Below are positions 53,948-63,704 of a DNA stretch of 64,000 bases, piece after piece (position 1 is the first letter of the stretch; every line of letters begins with the position of its first letter). Position numbers and translations under genes: made by a program. The stretch is from positions 3,346,501 through 3,410,500 of the forward strand of contig NZ_CP135529.1 of NCBI RefSeq assembly GCF_032401055.1. The letters are read 5' to 3'. The notes below the pieces were generated by a model. That model was not told where the DNA came from and did not search any database. It saw only the letters and a program-made list of their open reading frames with translations. The stretch comes from Tardiphaga sp. 709 (lineage in GTDB: Bacteria > Pseudomonadota > Alphaproteobacteria > Rhizobiales > Xanthobacteraceae).

Positions 53948-54730
53948 ATGGTCTCGACAATCGCAAGCTACCAGCGGATCTCCAAGAATATCGTCAAATC
54001 GTTGCAGCAGACGATGGAGAAGCCGGACGTGTCGAAGGACACGGAATACTACCTGTCACACATCCGCGATGTGAAGACGATCGACGAATTCATCGGCGAC
54101 TATCGGTTGTTCAGCTATGCCATGAAGGCTTACGGGTTGAGCGACATGACCTATGCCAAGGCGTTCATGCGCAAGGTTCTTACGGAAGGCGTTGCCAGCT
54201 CGACCACGTTCGCCAACAAGCTTTCCGACGCCCGCTACCGCGAATTCGCCACCGCATTCGACTTCGCGAAGCTGGGTGACCAGGCGACGAGCACGACCGC
54301 CGCGCAGGTCGGCACCGTCGAGAAATACGTCCGGCAGCAACTCGAGGAAGACGCCGGATCGCAAAATGAAGGCGTTCGTCTGGCACTCTATTTCGAGCGC
54401 AAGGCGCCCAAGATCACCAGCATCTATCAGATTCTCGCTGATCCGGCGTTGATCAAGGTCGCCCAGATCGCGCTTGGCATCTCACCGATAACCTCGATGG
54501 CGGATGTCGACAAACAGGCGAATATGCTCAGCGCGAAAGTCGACATCGCGGATTTCCAGACCCCCGAAAAACTGCAGAAGTTCCTGCAGCGTTTTTCGGT
54601 GATGTGGGAGATGGAGAACGGAACGTCCACCGCCCAGTCGGCTTCAAGCACCCTCATCACGCAGCCGCTCGAAATGGGCCTCAGCACGGATGTGCTGACC
54701 ACCCTACAGAACCTGAAAATCGGACGATAA
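53948..54730 (+). CDS. DUF1217 flagellar-cluster protein
   Basis: This 260-residue protein matches the DUF1217 family, found in rhizobial flagellar clusters. It is helical, with VSTIASYQRISKNIVKSLQQ at the start, FLQRFSVMWEMENGT, and a final helix TDVLTTLQNLKI. The family may relate to rod or hook proteins, but its role is not established. ATG 53948 is used because similarity begins there. It diverges from motA and is followed after 1 base by flgF, so it heads a three-gene operon. Confidence 0.85.
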   Translation: MVSTIASYQRISKNIVKSLQQTMEKPDVSKDTEYYLSHIRDVKTIDEFIGDYRLFSYAMKAYGLSDMTYAKAFMRKVLTEGVASSTTFANKLSDARYREFATAFDFAKLGDQATSTTAAQVGTVEKYVRQQLEEDAGSQNEGVRLALYFERKAPKITSIYQILADPALIKVAQIALGISPITSMADVDKQANMLSAKVDIADFQTPEKLQKFLQRFSVMWEMENGTSTAQSASSTLITQPLEMGLSTDVLTTLQNLKIGR

Positions 54731-54731
54731 A

Positions 54732-55502
54732 ATGCAATCAGCGCTCTATGTCAGTCTCTCGGCCCAGGTCTCGCTTGAGAAGCGACTCGAAACCATTGCC
54801 AACAACATGGCCAATATGAAAACCGCCGCGTTCCGTGCCGACGCGGTGAAGTTCGAGACTGCAATGTCGCGCGCAGCAACGCAGGCGGTCGCGTTCTCCT
54901 CGCCCGGCGAGAACTTCATCTCGCGCAAGGAAGGCGCTATCACCCAAACCGGCAACACCCTGGACGTGGCGGTCACCGGGAATAGCATGGCTGCCTATCC
55001 CGGCGGCCCCGATCCCGGCAACACGACGTGGATGGCGTTTGCCGGCCCGAACGGCCCCGTCTATACGCGCGATGGCCGCATGCAGATCGACATCAACGGG
55101 CAGCTTCAGACCCTCACCGGCTATCCAATTCTCGATTCAGGCGGCACGCCGATCATCGTCGATCCCGATGCTGGCCCGCTGACGATCGTGCGCGACGGCA
55201 CCATTTCGCAGGGCCGAATCCAGGTCGGTCAGCTCGGCCTGTTCGATATCGCCCCGGACGCAAAGCTGGAACGATTCGGAACGTCAGGTGTGATTCCGAG
55301 CAAGCCGGCGACCACGGCGCTCGACTTTGTCACGGTCGGCTTTCAGCAGGGCTATGTGGAAGGATCGAATGTCGATCCTCTGACAGAACTCACACAGATG
55401 ATGACCGCACAGCGCACCTTCCAGAGCGTCAGCTCTTTGATAGACAATTCCGAAAGCACCATGCAGAGCGCCATTCGCACGCTGGGCGATCCAAAAGCCT
55501 GA
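54732..55502 (+). CDS. flgF: Proximal rod protein FlgF
   Basis: This 256-residue protein has the rod N-terminus (LSAQVSLEKRLETIANNMAN), the middle GPVYTRDGRMQIDINGQLQT, and the C-terminus VEGSNVDPLTELTQMMTAQR with SVSSLIDNSE. Similarity and the separate flgG at 47097 point to FlgF. It starts one base after the DUF1217 gene and lies 28 bases before fliI. Confidence 0.94.
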   Translation: MQSALYVSLSAQVSLEKRLETIANNMANMKTAAFRADAVKFETAMSRAATQAVAFSSPGENFISRKEGAITQTGNTLDVAVTGNSMAAYPGGPDPGNTTWMAFAGPNGPVYTRDGRMQIDINGQLQTLTGYPILDSGGTPIIVDPDAGPLTIVRDGTISQGRIQVGQLGLFDIAPDAKLERFGTSGVIPSKPATTALDFVTVGFQQGYVEGSNVDPLTELTQMMTAQRTFQSVSSLIDNSESTMQSAIRTLGDPKA

Positions 55503-55530
55503 TGCCTGATATGACCGGCGGGAGAGTTCG

Positions 55531-56862
55531 ATGAACGCGCTTGAAAAACTCGAATCGACCATCGCAACCCTGCGCCGTGACGTGCCCACGGTTCGTGTCG
55601 GCGGCATGGTGTCCGAGGTGACGCCAACGCTTTTTCGCGTCTCCGGCCTGTCGCGCTATGTCAGGCTCGGCGAATTGATCGGACTGGAGATCGACAAGCA
55701 GGTTCATCTCGGTGAGGTCGTGAGGATCGATAATGACGGCGTGACGGCCAAGCCGTTCGATTCCCACTTTGCTGCCGGCCTCGGCGTTCCCGCCTTCCGA
55801 ATGCCTCCCAAGACACTGTCCCCACATCCGGCCTGGAAAGGTCGCGTCATCAATGCCCTCGGAGAACCACTGGATGGCGCCGGCGACATGCCCGTCGGCG
55901 AGCGCGAGATGCAGACGGATGCAAATCCCCCGCCAGCGATGAGCCGCTCGCGCGTCAGCAAGCCGCTCCGCACCGGTGTCCGGGTCGTGGATCTCTTCAC
56001 ACCGCTCTGCATCGGCCAGCGCATCGGTGTTTTCGCCGGTTCCGGCGTGGGCAAGACCACCCTTCTTTCGATGCTGGCACGCGGCTCCGGCTTCGACACG
56101 GTTGTCACTGCGCTGGTCGGCGAACGCGGCCGCGAAGTGCGTGAATTCCTCGAAGAAGCGCTGGTGCATCACAAGTCCCGCGCCATCACGGTCGTCTCGA
56201 CCAGCGACGAAAGCCCGATGATGCGGCGGCTGGCACCGAAGACGGCCATGACCATCGCCGAATATTTCCGTGATCGCGGCGAATCGGTGCTGCTAATCGT
56301 CGATTCGGTGACGCGCTTCGCCCATGCATCGCGCGAGGTCGCGCTCGCCACCGGCGAGCCGGCGATCGCACGGGGCTACGCGCCGAGTGTCTTTAGCGAA
56401 CTCCCACGACTGCTGGAGCGTTCAGGACCGGGCCTCGAAGGCCAGGGCTGCATCACCGGTGTCTTTGCCGTGCTCGTGGACGGCGACGACCACAACGAGC
56501 CCGTGGCAGATACGGTACGCGGTACGCTGGACGGACACATCATGCTGGATCGTGACGTTGCCGATCAGGGCCGCTATCCGGCCGTCAACGTGCTGTCATC
56601 GGTCTCGCGCCTCGGCCAGCATGTGTGGTCACCGGAGGAAGCCAATCTGGTGCGCAAGCTGCGTGCCATGATCGCGCGTTTCGAGGACACCCGCGACCTT
56701 CGCCTGATGGGCGGCTATCAGCCCGGCCGCGACAGCGAACTCGATCAGGCCGTCCAGCTCGTGCCCAAGATCTACGACGTGCTGCAACAGCACCCGACCG
56801 ACCCGTCCTGCGCCGAGCCGTTCCAGGAGTTGCTCAGCGTGATCAAGACGGCAATCGGGTAA
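55531..56862 (+). CDS. fliI: Flagellar export ATPase FliI
   Basis: This 443-residue ATPase has Walker A GSGVGKTT at 170-177, Walker B in VLLIVDSVTR near 250, the FliI/F1-beta segment ATGEPAIARGYAPSVFSELP, and the C-terminal LRLMGGYQPGRDSELDQAVQ. It powers substrate unfolding at the export gate. Its usual partners are elsewhere: fliH at 38856 and a FliJ-like gene at 25893. It closes the DUF1217-flgF-fliI operon and converges on hutH, 15 bases away. Confidence 0.96.
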   Translation: MNALEKLESTIATLRRDVPTVRVGGMVSEVTPTLFRVSGLSRYVRLGELIGLEIDKQVHLGEVVRIDNDGVTAKPFDSHFAAGLGVPAFRMPPKTLSPHPAWKGRVINALGEPLDGAGDMPVGEREMQTDANPPPAMSRSRVSKPLRTGVRVVDLFTPLCIGQRIGVFAGSGVGKTTLLSMLARGSGFDTVVTALVGERGREVREFLEEALVHHKSRAITVVSTSDESPMMRRLAPKTAMTIAEYFRDRGESVLLIVDSVTRFAHASREVALATGEPAIARGYAPSVFSELPRLLERSGPGLEGQGCITGVFAVLVDGDDHNEPVADTVRGTLDGHIMLDRDVADQGRYPAVNVLSSVSRLGQHVWSPEEANLVRKLRAMIARFEDTRDLRLMGGYQPGRDSELDQAVQLVPKIYDVLQQHPTDPSCAEPFQELLSVIKTAIG

Positions 56863-56877
56863 CTGCGCTCCCGCGCT

Positions 56878-58404
56878 CTAGACACCCGGGATCGCGTCGA
56901 GACTCGCTGCCGCGACGATCGCGCCGGAACGCACGAGACGAAGCGATTTCTGGATGTCGTCGTGAAAATATCGATCGTCGTCGAGATGAGCCACCTCGGC
57001 CCGAATACGTTGGCGAACGCTTTCCAGATGATCGCTGGACCTGAGCGGCGCATGGAAATCACAGCCTTGTGCGCCCGCCAGCAGCTCGATGGCAATGACG
57101 GCCATCGCATTCTCGATCATCGGCAATAGCCGACGCGCCGCATGGGCAGCCATCGAGACATGATCTTCCTGATTGGCCGATGTCGGAATCGAATCGACGC
57201 TGGCCGGATAAGCCCGCTGCTTGTTCTCAGATACCAGCGCCGCGGCCGTCACTTGCGCGATCATGAAGCCGGAATTAAGCCCCGGCTTCGGTGTCAGGAA
57301 CGCGGGCACACCGGATAGCACCGGATCCACCAGCATGGCGATCCGGCGCTCAGAGATCGATCCGATCTCACAGATCGCAAGCGCCATCATATCCGCCGCA
57401 AAGGCAACCGGCGCCGCATGGAAATTGCCGCCGGAGATCGCGATATCGTCCTCGGCAAAAACCAGAGGATTGTCAGAGACGCCATTCGCTTCGGTGAGAA
57501 GTGTGGTGGCCGCCTGCCGCAAAACGTCCAGCGCAGCGCCCATCACCTGAGGCTGACAGCGGAGGCAATAAGGATCCTGAACGCGGACGTCGCCAGTGCG
57601 GTGCGACTCGCGAATCGCGCTGCCGGCGAGAAGTTCCTTCAATGCCTGGGCCGATACGATCTGCCCTTCATGCTTGCGCAGTTGATGGATGCGCGGATCG
57701 AACGGCGTATCCGAGCCACGCGCGGCATCGGTGGACAAGGCACCACTGACGAGTGCGGTCTTGAAAAGAATTTCAACCTCGAACAATCCCGCAAGTGCAT
57801 AGGCCGTCGAGAACTGCGTGCCGTTCAGCAGCGCCAGTCCTTCCTTGGCCTGCAGCTCGATCGGCTGCAGACCCGCGCTGGCAAGCGCCTCCGTCGCCGG
57901 CAACTGCCCGGACGTCGTCAGCGCCTCGCCGACGCCGATCATGACCGACGCCATATGCGCGAGCGGGGCCAGATCGCCGGAAGCGCCGACCGATCCCTGC
58001 GCGGGCACGATGGGCGTAATGTCATGCGCAATCATGGCGCTGAGCAACTGGACCGTCTCCATGCGGACGCCGGAGAAACCCTGTGCCAGGCTCGCTAGCT
58101 TGAGACACATCATCAGCCGCACCACCGGCGCCGGCGCCGGGTCGCCGACGCCCACACAATGCGACAGCACGATGTTTTTCTGCAGGGCCGTGATGCTTTC
58201 GGCTTCTATGCCGACATGAGCAAGCTTTCCGAAGCCTGTATTGATGCCATAGACAGGTTCGCCCTTGGCGACGATCCGGGCAACTGCCGCAACACTGGCA
58301 TTGATGCGGGGAATACAGCTCTCATCGAGAACGGGTACTGCCCCTCGATAGATCGACCGCCAGTCTGCCAGCGTCACCGCACCCGGTGTGAACCGCATCG
58401 TCAT
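56878..58404 (-). CDS. hutH: Histidine ammonia-lyase
   Basis: This 508-residue enzyme converts histidine to urocanate and ammonia. It carries the self-forming MIO cofactor triad ASG (141-143) in [14 protein letters not shown], with [10 protein letters not shown] at 52-61 and the later segments [16 protein letters not shown] and SADQEDH-type [12 protein letters not shown] 58404 follows GGAG eight bases upstream; ATG 58398 is a close alternative. No hutU, hutI or hutG is adjacent, so a role outside the normal hut operon is possible. Phenylalanine/tyrosine lyases share the fold, but the pattern favours histidine. Confidence 0.9.
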   Translation of the reverse strand: MTMRFTPGAVTLADWRSIYRGAVPVLDESCIPRINASVAAVARIVAKGEPVYGINTGFGKLAHVGIEAESITALQKNIVLSHCVGVGDPAPAPVVRLMMCLKLASLAQGFSGVRMETVQLLSAMIAHDITPIVPAQGSVGASGDLAPLAHMASVMIGVGEALTTSGQLPATEALASAGLQPIELQAKEGLALLNGTQFSTAYALAGLFEVEILFKTALVSGALSTDAARGSDTPFDPRIHQLRKHEGQIVSAQALKELLAGSAIRESHRTGDVRVQDPYCLRCQPQVMGAALDVLRQAATTLLTEANGVSDNPLVFAEDDIAISGGNFHAAPVAFAADMMALAICEIGSISERRIAMLVDPVLSGVPAFLTPKPGLNSGFMIAQVTAAALVSENKQRAYPASVDSIPTSANQEDHVSMAAHAARRLLPMIENAMAVIAIELLAGAQGCDFHAPLRSSDHLESVRQRIRAEVAHLDDDRYFHDDIQKSLRLVRSGAIVAAASLDAIPGV

Positions 58405-58482
58405 AAAAGTAACTCCAAGCCATCCCGTAGATGGCCCAAGGCAACACATCCAACGCTGCGCTTCAATGTTTGCGTGCAACAA

Positions 58483-58508
58483 AAAGGCCAGCCTTGCGGC
58501 TGGCCTTT
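58483..58508 (-). terminator. Rho-independent terminator, usable on both strands
   Basis: AAAGGCCAGCC (58483-58493) pairs perfectly with GGCTGGCCTTT (58498-58508) around a TTGC loop. On the minus strand it is followed by TTTTTG. It ends the small secreted-protein gene at 58559. Confidence 0.9.
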
Positions 58509-58558
58509 CAGCTGATCGACAGTCAGACCGTGCGCTGCGACGCAGCGTCACGTTTGGC

Positions 58559-58888
58559 TTATGGCTTCCAGCCGCCGCCCGGCAGATTGCCGTGATAGGG
58601 CGTGTTGCGGCAGTGGCCCCACGGACCGCGCCAGTAACCGGGAGGGCAGCCGTTCCCCATTACGGGAGCTTCCTGATAGTAGCCGCCCGGGAGTGGGCCG
58701 TAATAAGGTGTATAGCGGCAGCCACCATAGGGACCGCGCCAGCCGTTCGGACCGCAGCCACCCGCAACCGGGATCACGTGCGCTTCGACAGCGATGCTCT
58801 GGCCCATCATCGGCGCAGCGCTTGCCTGCGTCGAGACGATAAACATGGCGACGAGACATGCCGCCATCAGGTGCAGAATTTTGGTCAT
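58559..58888 (-). CDS. Small secreted Gly/Pro/Cys-rich protein (GCG_CRPN-like)
   Basis: This 109-residue protein has a signal peptide ([18 protein letters not shown]). The mature part has an unusual repeat of aromatic, Gly and Pro residues with paired cysteines: [20 protein letters not shown] and [20 protein letters not shown]. This resembles the GCG_CRPN family, common in Bradyrhizobium, with no known function. AGAGGAA precedes ATG 58888, so the longer upstream frame was not used. A strong terminator follows at 58483-58508. Confidence 0.82.
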   Translation of the reverse strand: MTKILHLMAACLVAMFIVSTQASAAPMMGQSIAVEAHVIPVAGGCGPNGWRGPYGGCRYTPYYGPLPGGYYQEAPVMGNGCPPGYWRGPWGHCRNTPYHGNLPGGGWKP

Positions 58889-59309
58889 TCTATTCCTCTC
58901 GATGAGTTGAAGATCACTCGGCCCCGACGAAAGCGTCTTCGCCTTGCCGCGCGATGCGCAACCCGAAGATGCGTTGGTCTCCATTCTGCTTAGAGGCACC
59001 AGATACCGTTTGCAATTCCGTTCTATCAATGCACCGGCACAACCCGTTCGGTTAGTTATCCGCCCGTTAAGACGGCGAACGGAGCTGCCGCGCGAAGTAC
59101 TTCATCAGTGTAGTTCCCTTAAACAAAGATGCAGCGACGTGTTGGAGCTATTCCAGAGACTGGAACCCCGCATCTGATCCCGCTGCGATCGAAGTGCTGC
59201 GACACGAGCGGCTTCAGTTGCTGTAAGGCCTTTGCATGAGCCGAGTTGCGTGGGGCTCGGTTCTCGCGCTACCACCGGCCGCCGTGCAATCGCTTGATGA
59301 AAGACACCC
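58889..59309. other. Intergenic region with no gene seen
   Basis: About 420 bases separate two divergent genes. No credible frame, RNA or repeat is seen. Promoters for the secreted protein and the methyltransferase-like gene should lie here. Confidence 0.45.
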
Positions 59310-59990
59310 GTGCTTCCCTGGAAACTGATCGATACGACCGAAGTCCCCGGCGGCGGCGTGCCGCTGCGCCTGATGCAGCGCGGGCACGAATTCACCATCA
59401 AGCTCGGCCAGAACGAATTGATGAGCAGTCGGCTGTTCGGCTCCGAGGAAGCGCTGGCGACGCTCACCTGCTTTCGCCTCAAGGACATGAAGGCGCCGCG
59501 GCTTTTGATCGGCGGCTATGGCATGGGCTTTACATTGCGCGCTGCGCTAAAGGTGCTCGGCCCAAAGGCGAAGATCACCGTGGTCGAACTGGTGCCCGCA
59601 ATCGTCGCCTGGGCGCGTGGCCCAATGGCTGAGCTGTCTGGCGACAGCCTGAGTGATCCGCGTGTGGAGATTGTCGAAGGCGATGTCGTTAAAGCCATCG
59701 CTGGTGCACGCGGCAAATATGATGCGATCCTGCTCGATGTCGACAACGGACCCGAAGGCCTGACGCGAAAATCGAATGATGCGCTCTATGACCTGAAAGG
59801 GTTGCGCGCGGCCCAGGCCGCGCTCAGTCCGGGCGGCGTACTGGCCGTCTGGTCGTCATTTCCATATGACAAATTCACGGCGCTCCTCGGCAAGGCAGGC
59901 TTCAACGCCGAGGAAATCAAGATCCGCGCCACCGGCACACGCGGCGGCGCCCGTCACGTCATCTGGCTGGCGACGAAGCCAAAAACATAG
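59310..59990 (+). CDS. Spermidine synthase-like SAM-dependent transferase
   Basis: This 226-residue protein has a short beta N-terminus and a Rossmann core: LLIGGYGMGFTLRAALKVLG (motif I), ITVVELVPAIVAWARGP, and the acidic catalytic-region motif YDAILLDVDNGPEGLTRKSN. It ends with LSPGGVLAVWSSFPYD. The order matches polyamine aminopropyltransferase-like proteins, though it lacks the full N-terminal domain. The substrate is unknown. It begins at GTG 59310 with GAAAG upstream. Confidence 0.83.
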   Translation: MLPWKLIDTTEVPGGGVPLRLMQRGHEFTIKLGQNELMSSRLFGSEEALATLTCFRLKDMKAPRLLIGGYGMGFTLRAALKVLGPKAKITVVELVPAIVAWARGPMAELSGDSLSDPRVEIVEGDVVKAIAGARGKYDAILLDVDNGPEGLTRKSNDALYDLKGLRAAQAALSPGGVLAVWSSFPYDKFTALLGKAGFNAEEIKIRATGTRGGARHVIWLATKPKT

Positions 59991-60014
59991 CCGTCGCCGC
60001 CATGAAGATGGGCC

Positions 60015-60275
60015 TTAATAGGCAACCGAACGCCGACTGCGGCGCGGTTCGGCATAGGGCTGCGGGCTGAACGCCAGACGCGGATTGACGATGCAGTCGA
60101 CGCCGCGACCCGACGCAGTGGCTTGGCACGCTTCATAGCTCGGATAGGAGCAATCGGTCCCGAAAGCCTGCGACTGGATACAATAGGGATAGGTCGGGGC
60201 GGCAGCTGCAGGGCTGGAAGCCATGGCCGAAACACCACCAACAGCCAGCACGGCCAGCATCAGATTACGCATCAT
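60015..60275 (-). CDS. DUF3551 small secreted protein
   Basis: This 86-residue protein has a signal peptide (MLAVLAVGGVSAMASSPAAA) and a small domain with four cysteines: YPYCIQSQAFGTDCSYPSYE, ACQATASGRGVDCIVN. That spacing is the DUF3551 pattern, abundant in Bradyrhizobium. The tail is Arg/Pro-rich. GGAGGAG precedes ATG 60275; the alternative ATG 60272 changes one residue. The function is unknown. Confidence 0.85.
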   Translation of the reverse strand: MMRNLMLAVLAVGGVSAMASSPAAAAPTYPYCIQSQAFGTDCSYPSYEACQATASGRGVDCIVNPRLAFSPQPYAEPRRSRRSVAY

Positions 60276-60320
60276 GTCTTCTCCTCCGCGGCAGCGGTCC
60301 TGTGACTCCCCAAAAAGCAA

Positions 60321-60354
60321 CGGAGCCCGCGGATGAACGTTCCCGCAGGCTCCG
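60321..60354 (-). terminator. Terminator hairpin after the TctC-like gene
   Basis: CGGAGCC (60321-60327) pairs with GGCTCCG (60348-60354), and GCGG (60329-60332) with CCGC (60342-60345) inside. On the minus strand TTGCTTTTTGG follows the stem. It would end the solute-binding protein gene at 60430. Confidence 0.72.
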
Positions 60355-60429
60355 GTACATCCCGGTCTCGTGATCACGCGTTAACACTGGCGCAATCACG
60401 AGGATTAGACACCATAGTGCCGCATGGGT

Positions 60430-61419
60430 TCATTCGACCTTAAGGCCTGCGGCCTTGACCACTTTCTCCCACTTCTCGGTCTCGGCGACGATCATCTTGC
60501 CGAAGGCTTCCGGCGGTCCGATCAGCGGTTCGCCGCCGAGATCGATCAGCTTGGCCTTGACGGCCGGATCGGCCAGCACCGCATTTACGTCCGCGTTGAG
60601 CTTGGCGATAATCTCCGGCGGCGTCTTCTTCGGCGCGCCCATGCCGAACAAGGCGCTGGCCTCATAACCCGGCACGGTTTCCGCGACGGTCGGCACATCG
60701 GGCAACAGCGACGACTTCTCGGTGGTCGTCACCGCCAGCGCACGAAGGCTGCCCGAGCGGATATGCTGGATGATTGACGGCATGTTGTCGAAGATCACCT
60801 GGACCTGACCGCCGAGCATATCAGTGATCGCTGGCGCGGCACCGCGATAGGGCACATGCTGCATCTTGGCGCCTGACAGCATCATGAACATCTCGCCGGA
60901 CAGATGCACCGAGGTGCCGTTGCCCGACGACGCCATGTTCACCTTGCCCGGATTAGCCTTCACATAGGCGATGAATTCACCGACGGTCTTCGCCGTGATG
61001 TCCTTGTTGACGGTCATCACATTGGCAGTGCGATGGAAGGCGGCGACAGGCGCGATATCACGCACGAAATTGAAGCTTAGCTTCCCATAAAGCGTCGCGT
61101 TGATGTAGTTCGCCGGATTGACCAACAGGATGGTGTAGCCATCGGGTTCCGCATTCACGACAGATTCGGTGCCGATATTGTTGCCGGCGCCCGGCTTGTT
61201 CTCGACGACGAATTGCTGACCAGTTCGCTCGGATAGCTTTTGCCCGATCAGGCGGGCCAGAATATCGGTTGCACCACCAGCAGGATAGCCGACGACAAAG
61301 CGAACCGGCCGCGTCGGATAGTCCACGGCCAGCGCCGAGCTGACGGGAACGAGAGCGGTTGCAGTAAAAGCAGAAAAGCCAAGCGCAATCAGACCGATCG
61401 CGGCACGACGTGACGTCAT
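60430..61419 (-). CDS. Bug/TctC-family periplasmic solute-binding protein
   Basis: This 329-residue protein has a signal peptide (IGLIALGFSAFTATALVP up to about 31) and the Bug/TctC fold: YPTRPVRFVVGYPAGGATDI, FVVENKPGAGNNIGTESVV, and later SGNGTSVHLSGEMFMMLSG. It binds a carboxylate-like ligand for a tripartite tricarboxylate transporter or a signalling role. No tctA or tctB is adjacent, which is common for this large family. It diverges from the VOC gene. Confidence 0.88.
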   Translation of the reverse strand: MTSRRAAIGLIALGFSAFTATALVPVSSALAVDYPTRPVRFVVGYPAGGATDILARLIGQKLSERTGQQFVVENKPGAGNNIGTESVVNAEPDGYTILLVNPANYINATLYGKLSFNFVRDIAPVAAFHRTANVMTVNKDITAKTVGEFIAYVKANPGKVNMASSGNGTSVHLSGEMFMMLSGAKMQHVPYRGAAPAITDMLGGQVQVIFDNMPSIIQHIRSGSLRALAVTTTEKSSLLPDVPTVAETVPGYEASALFGMGAPKKTPPEIIAKLNADVNAVLADPAVKAKLIDLGGEPLIGPPEAFGKMIVAETEKWEKVVKAAGLKVE

Positions 61420-61562
61420 ATTTTATTCCCTCCGGCTGCCGCAACTTTGCGCGCGGTCAGCGTGTGTTGAATTGACAACGGCCGTATCTACCAAACAATT
61501 CAACTATCGACCAGTGCGACACTACTGCGGCACCAGCCCAAAGAAACGCCAAGGACCATTTC

Positions 61563-61976
61563 ATGTCCCTCACCGTCACGGCCCTTGATCATCTCGTCCT
61601 GAATGTCACTGACGTCCAGCGCTCCGCCACCTGGTATCAACGCGTCCTGGGCATGGAGGTGAAGGTGTTCGATCCCGGTCCGGGCAAGTTGCCGCGCACA
61701 TCGGTGAGTTTTGGCGCGCAAAAGATCAATCTGCGGCCGATCGGCGCCGATAAGATCGAGTGGTTCACGGCGGATCATGAGATGGCCGGCAGCGACGACC
61801 TCTGTTTTCTCACGGCATCGCCGCCCGATGCCGTGGTCGCGCATCTCGGCGCTTGCGGCGTCGCCATCGAGGAAGGCCCGGTGGCCAAACAGGGCGCGCG
61901 GGGCACCTTGCGCTCAGTCTATTGTCGGGATCCCGATGGCAGCCTGATTGAAATTTCGTCTTACGAAATAGGCTGA
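61563..61976 (+). CDS. VOC-family (glyoxalase-like) protein
   Basis: This 137-residue protein has a VOC fold with two beta-alpha-beta units. It starts VTALDHLVLNVTDVQRSATW with a metal-position histidine, and ends YCRDPDGSLIEISSYE with a metal-position glutamate. It could be a glyoxalase, epimerase or small-molecule detoxifier. No neighbour fixes the substrate. It precedes the acyl-CoA synthetase by 123 bases, with a hairpin between. Confidence 0.82.
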   Translation: MSLTVTALDHLVLNVTDVQRSATWYQRVLGMEVKVFDPGPGKLPRTSVSFGAQKINLRPIGADKIEWFTADHEMAGSDDLCFLTASPPDAVVAHLGACGVAIEEGPVAKQGARGTLRSVYCRDPDGSLIEISSYEIG

Positions 61977-62047
61977 TCCTACATGCCGGAGCGGTTTGCA
62001 CCGCGCGGTCGCCGATGGCACAACATCCTCCCTAAAAACAAGAATAA

Positions 62048-62087
62048 GAAAGCCGCCCCCGCGTAAGCGGTCGCTCCGGCGGCTTTC
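62048..62087 (+). other. Hairpin before the acyl-CoA synthetase gene
   Basis: GAAAGCCGCC (62048-62057) pairs with GGCGGCTTTC (62078-62087) across a 20-base loop that can form its own small stem. There is no T-run. It ends a few bases before the GGAGG at 62091. It may be a partial terminator or leader structure. Confidence 0.6.
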
Positions 62088-62099
62088 GACGGAGGATGC

Positions 62100-63692
62100 A
62101 TGCCCTACCCCGCGACGAATCCCGCCATGATTCCCGGCTCGATCGGCCCGTTCGACGGCATGGACGTGCCGTGGCTGCTGCGCATGCGCGCCGAGACGCG
62201 TCGCGATCACCCTTTCATCATCTGGTCGCCATTCGATGCGCCAGCGCGGCCATGGACTTATGGCGAGTTTCACGAGCGCGTCGGGGCACTTTCCGCAGGC
62301 CTCGCCAGACGCGGCATCGTTCAGGGCGACTATGTGCTGATCCATCTCGATAACTGCGTCGAGATGCTGCTGGCCTGGTTCGCCTGTGTCGAACTCGGCG
62401 CCATCGCGGTCACCACGAATACCCGTTCGTCGGCCAGCGAGATCGAATATTTCGCGGATCACTGCGGCGCGGTCGCGGCGATCACGCAACCATCCTATGC
62501 CGAGCTCGTCGCCGCCAATTGCCGGAAGCTGCGCTGGATCGCTGTGACCTCGCACAATGCCGGCGCATCGGCCGACGGCCATGCGATCGGCAAGGCTGAG
62601 CGGTTCGAATCCCTGTTCGCCGACAGCGCCGACCGTCCGCGCCGCCCTGTCGATCCTTGGGCACATTGCAGCGTGCAATATACGTCGGGCACTACGTCGC
62701 GGCCCAAAGCCGTACTGTGGACCCACGCCAATGCCTTATGGGGCGGCAAGGTGAACGCCGCGCATCAAGACCTGCATGCGTTCGATACGCATATGACTTA
62801 TCTGCCGCTGTTTCATACCAATGCGCTGGCCTATTCGATGCTGGCGACGTTGTGGGTCGGTGCCTCCCTAGTGCTTCAGCCGCGTTTTTCCGCGCGCCGG
62901 TTCTGGGACGTGGCGCTCGAACATCGCGCCACCTGGCTTTCGACGATCCCATTCTGCATGAAGGCGCTGCTCGAGCACGACGTACCGAAGCATCATTTCC
63001 GGCTGTGGGGTGCGTCGTTCTGCGATCCGCCGGCCTTCGCCAAATTCGGCGTCAAGATCATCGGCTGGTGGGGCATGACCGAAACCATTACTCACGGCAT
63101 CATCGGCGAGGTCGATCAGCCTAACACGCCGATGGCCATCGGCCGCGCCGCAACCGAATATGGCATCCGCGTCACCAATGACGACGGCACGCCGACCGCC
63201 GTGGGTGAGACTGGCAATCTCACGATCAAGGGCATTCCCGGCCTGTCGCTGTTCAAGGAGTATCTGCACAACGAGGCCGCGACTTCAGACAGCTTCGACG
63301 CGAACGGCTTCTTCATCACCGGCGACCGCGTCACGCTGCTGGAGCGCGGCCATATCAAGTTCGGTGATCGCGCCAAGGACATGCTGAAGGTCGGCGGCGA
63401 GAACGTGGCAGCGTCCGAGATCGAGCAGGTGGTCATCACCGTGCCCGGCGTTCGCGAGGCGGCCGTCGTCGGCAAGAAGCATCCGATGCTGGATGAAGTG
63501 CCGGTGGTTTTCATTATCCCCCATGCCGGCGTGGCGCAGACGCCACCGGCGCTGCATGACAATGTCATGGCGGCTTGCAAGAGCGGGCTGGCGGATTTCA
63601 AGGTGCCGCACGAAATCCACTTCGTGGACGAGATGCCGCGTTCGACGCTTGAAAAAGTGGCCAAGGCGGAATTGCGCAAGCTGCTGGCCTGA
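62100..63692 (+). CDS. AMP-dependent acyl-CoA synthetase/ligase
   Basis: This 530-residue ANL enzyme activates a carboxylic acid with ATP and CoA. Motifs are VQYTSGTTSRPKAV (P-loop, with S instead of the usual G), GWWGMTET (A5), FFITGDR (A7), KFGDRAKDMLKVGGENVAAS (hinge), and the C-terminal lysine in STLEKVAKAELRK (A10). The fold resembles fatty-acid or crotonobetaine-type ligases; the substrate is not predictable. ATG 62100 has GGAGG four bases upstream; ATG 62095 lies in a wrong frame. Confidence 0.9.
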   Translation: MPYPATNPAMIPGSIGPFDGMDVPWLLRMRAETRRDHPFIIWSPFDAPARPWTYGEFHERVGALSAGLARRGIVQGDYVLIHLDNCVEMLLAWFACVELGAIAVTTNTRSSASEIEYFADHCGAVAAITQPSYAELVAANCRKLRWIAVTSHNAGASADGHAIGKAERFESLFADSADRPRRPVDPWAHCSVQYTSGTTSRPKAVLWTHANALWGGKVNAAHQDLHAFDTHMTYLPLFHTNALAYSMLATLWVGASLVLQPRFSARRFWDVALEHRATWLSTIPFCMKALLEHDVPKHHFRLWGASFCDPPAFAKFGVKIIGWWGMTETITHGIIGEVDQPNTPMAIGRAATEYGIRVTNDDGTPTAVGETGNLTIKGIPGLSLFKEYLHNEAATSDSFDANGFFITGDRVTLLERGHIKFGDRAKDMLKVGGENVAASEIEQVVITVPGVREAAVVGKKHPMLDEVPVVFIIPHAGVAQTPPALHDNVMAACKSGLADFKVPHEIHFVDEMPRSTLEKVAKAELRKLLA

Positions 63693-63704
63693 GGCGAACG
63701 GCGC

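Noticed and set aside
62095-62353. Alternative ATG at 62095 before the acyl-CoA synthetase
   Set aside because: It opens a different frame with no family features, while ATG 62100 leads directly into the ligase.
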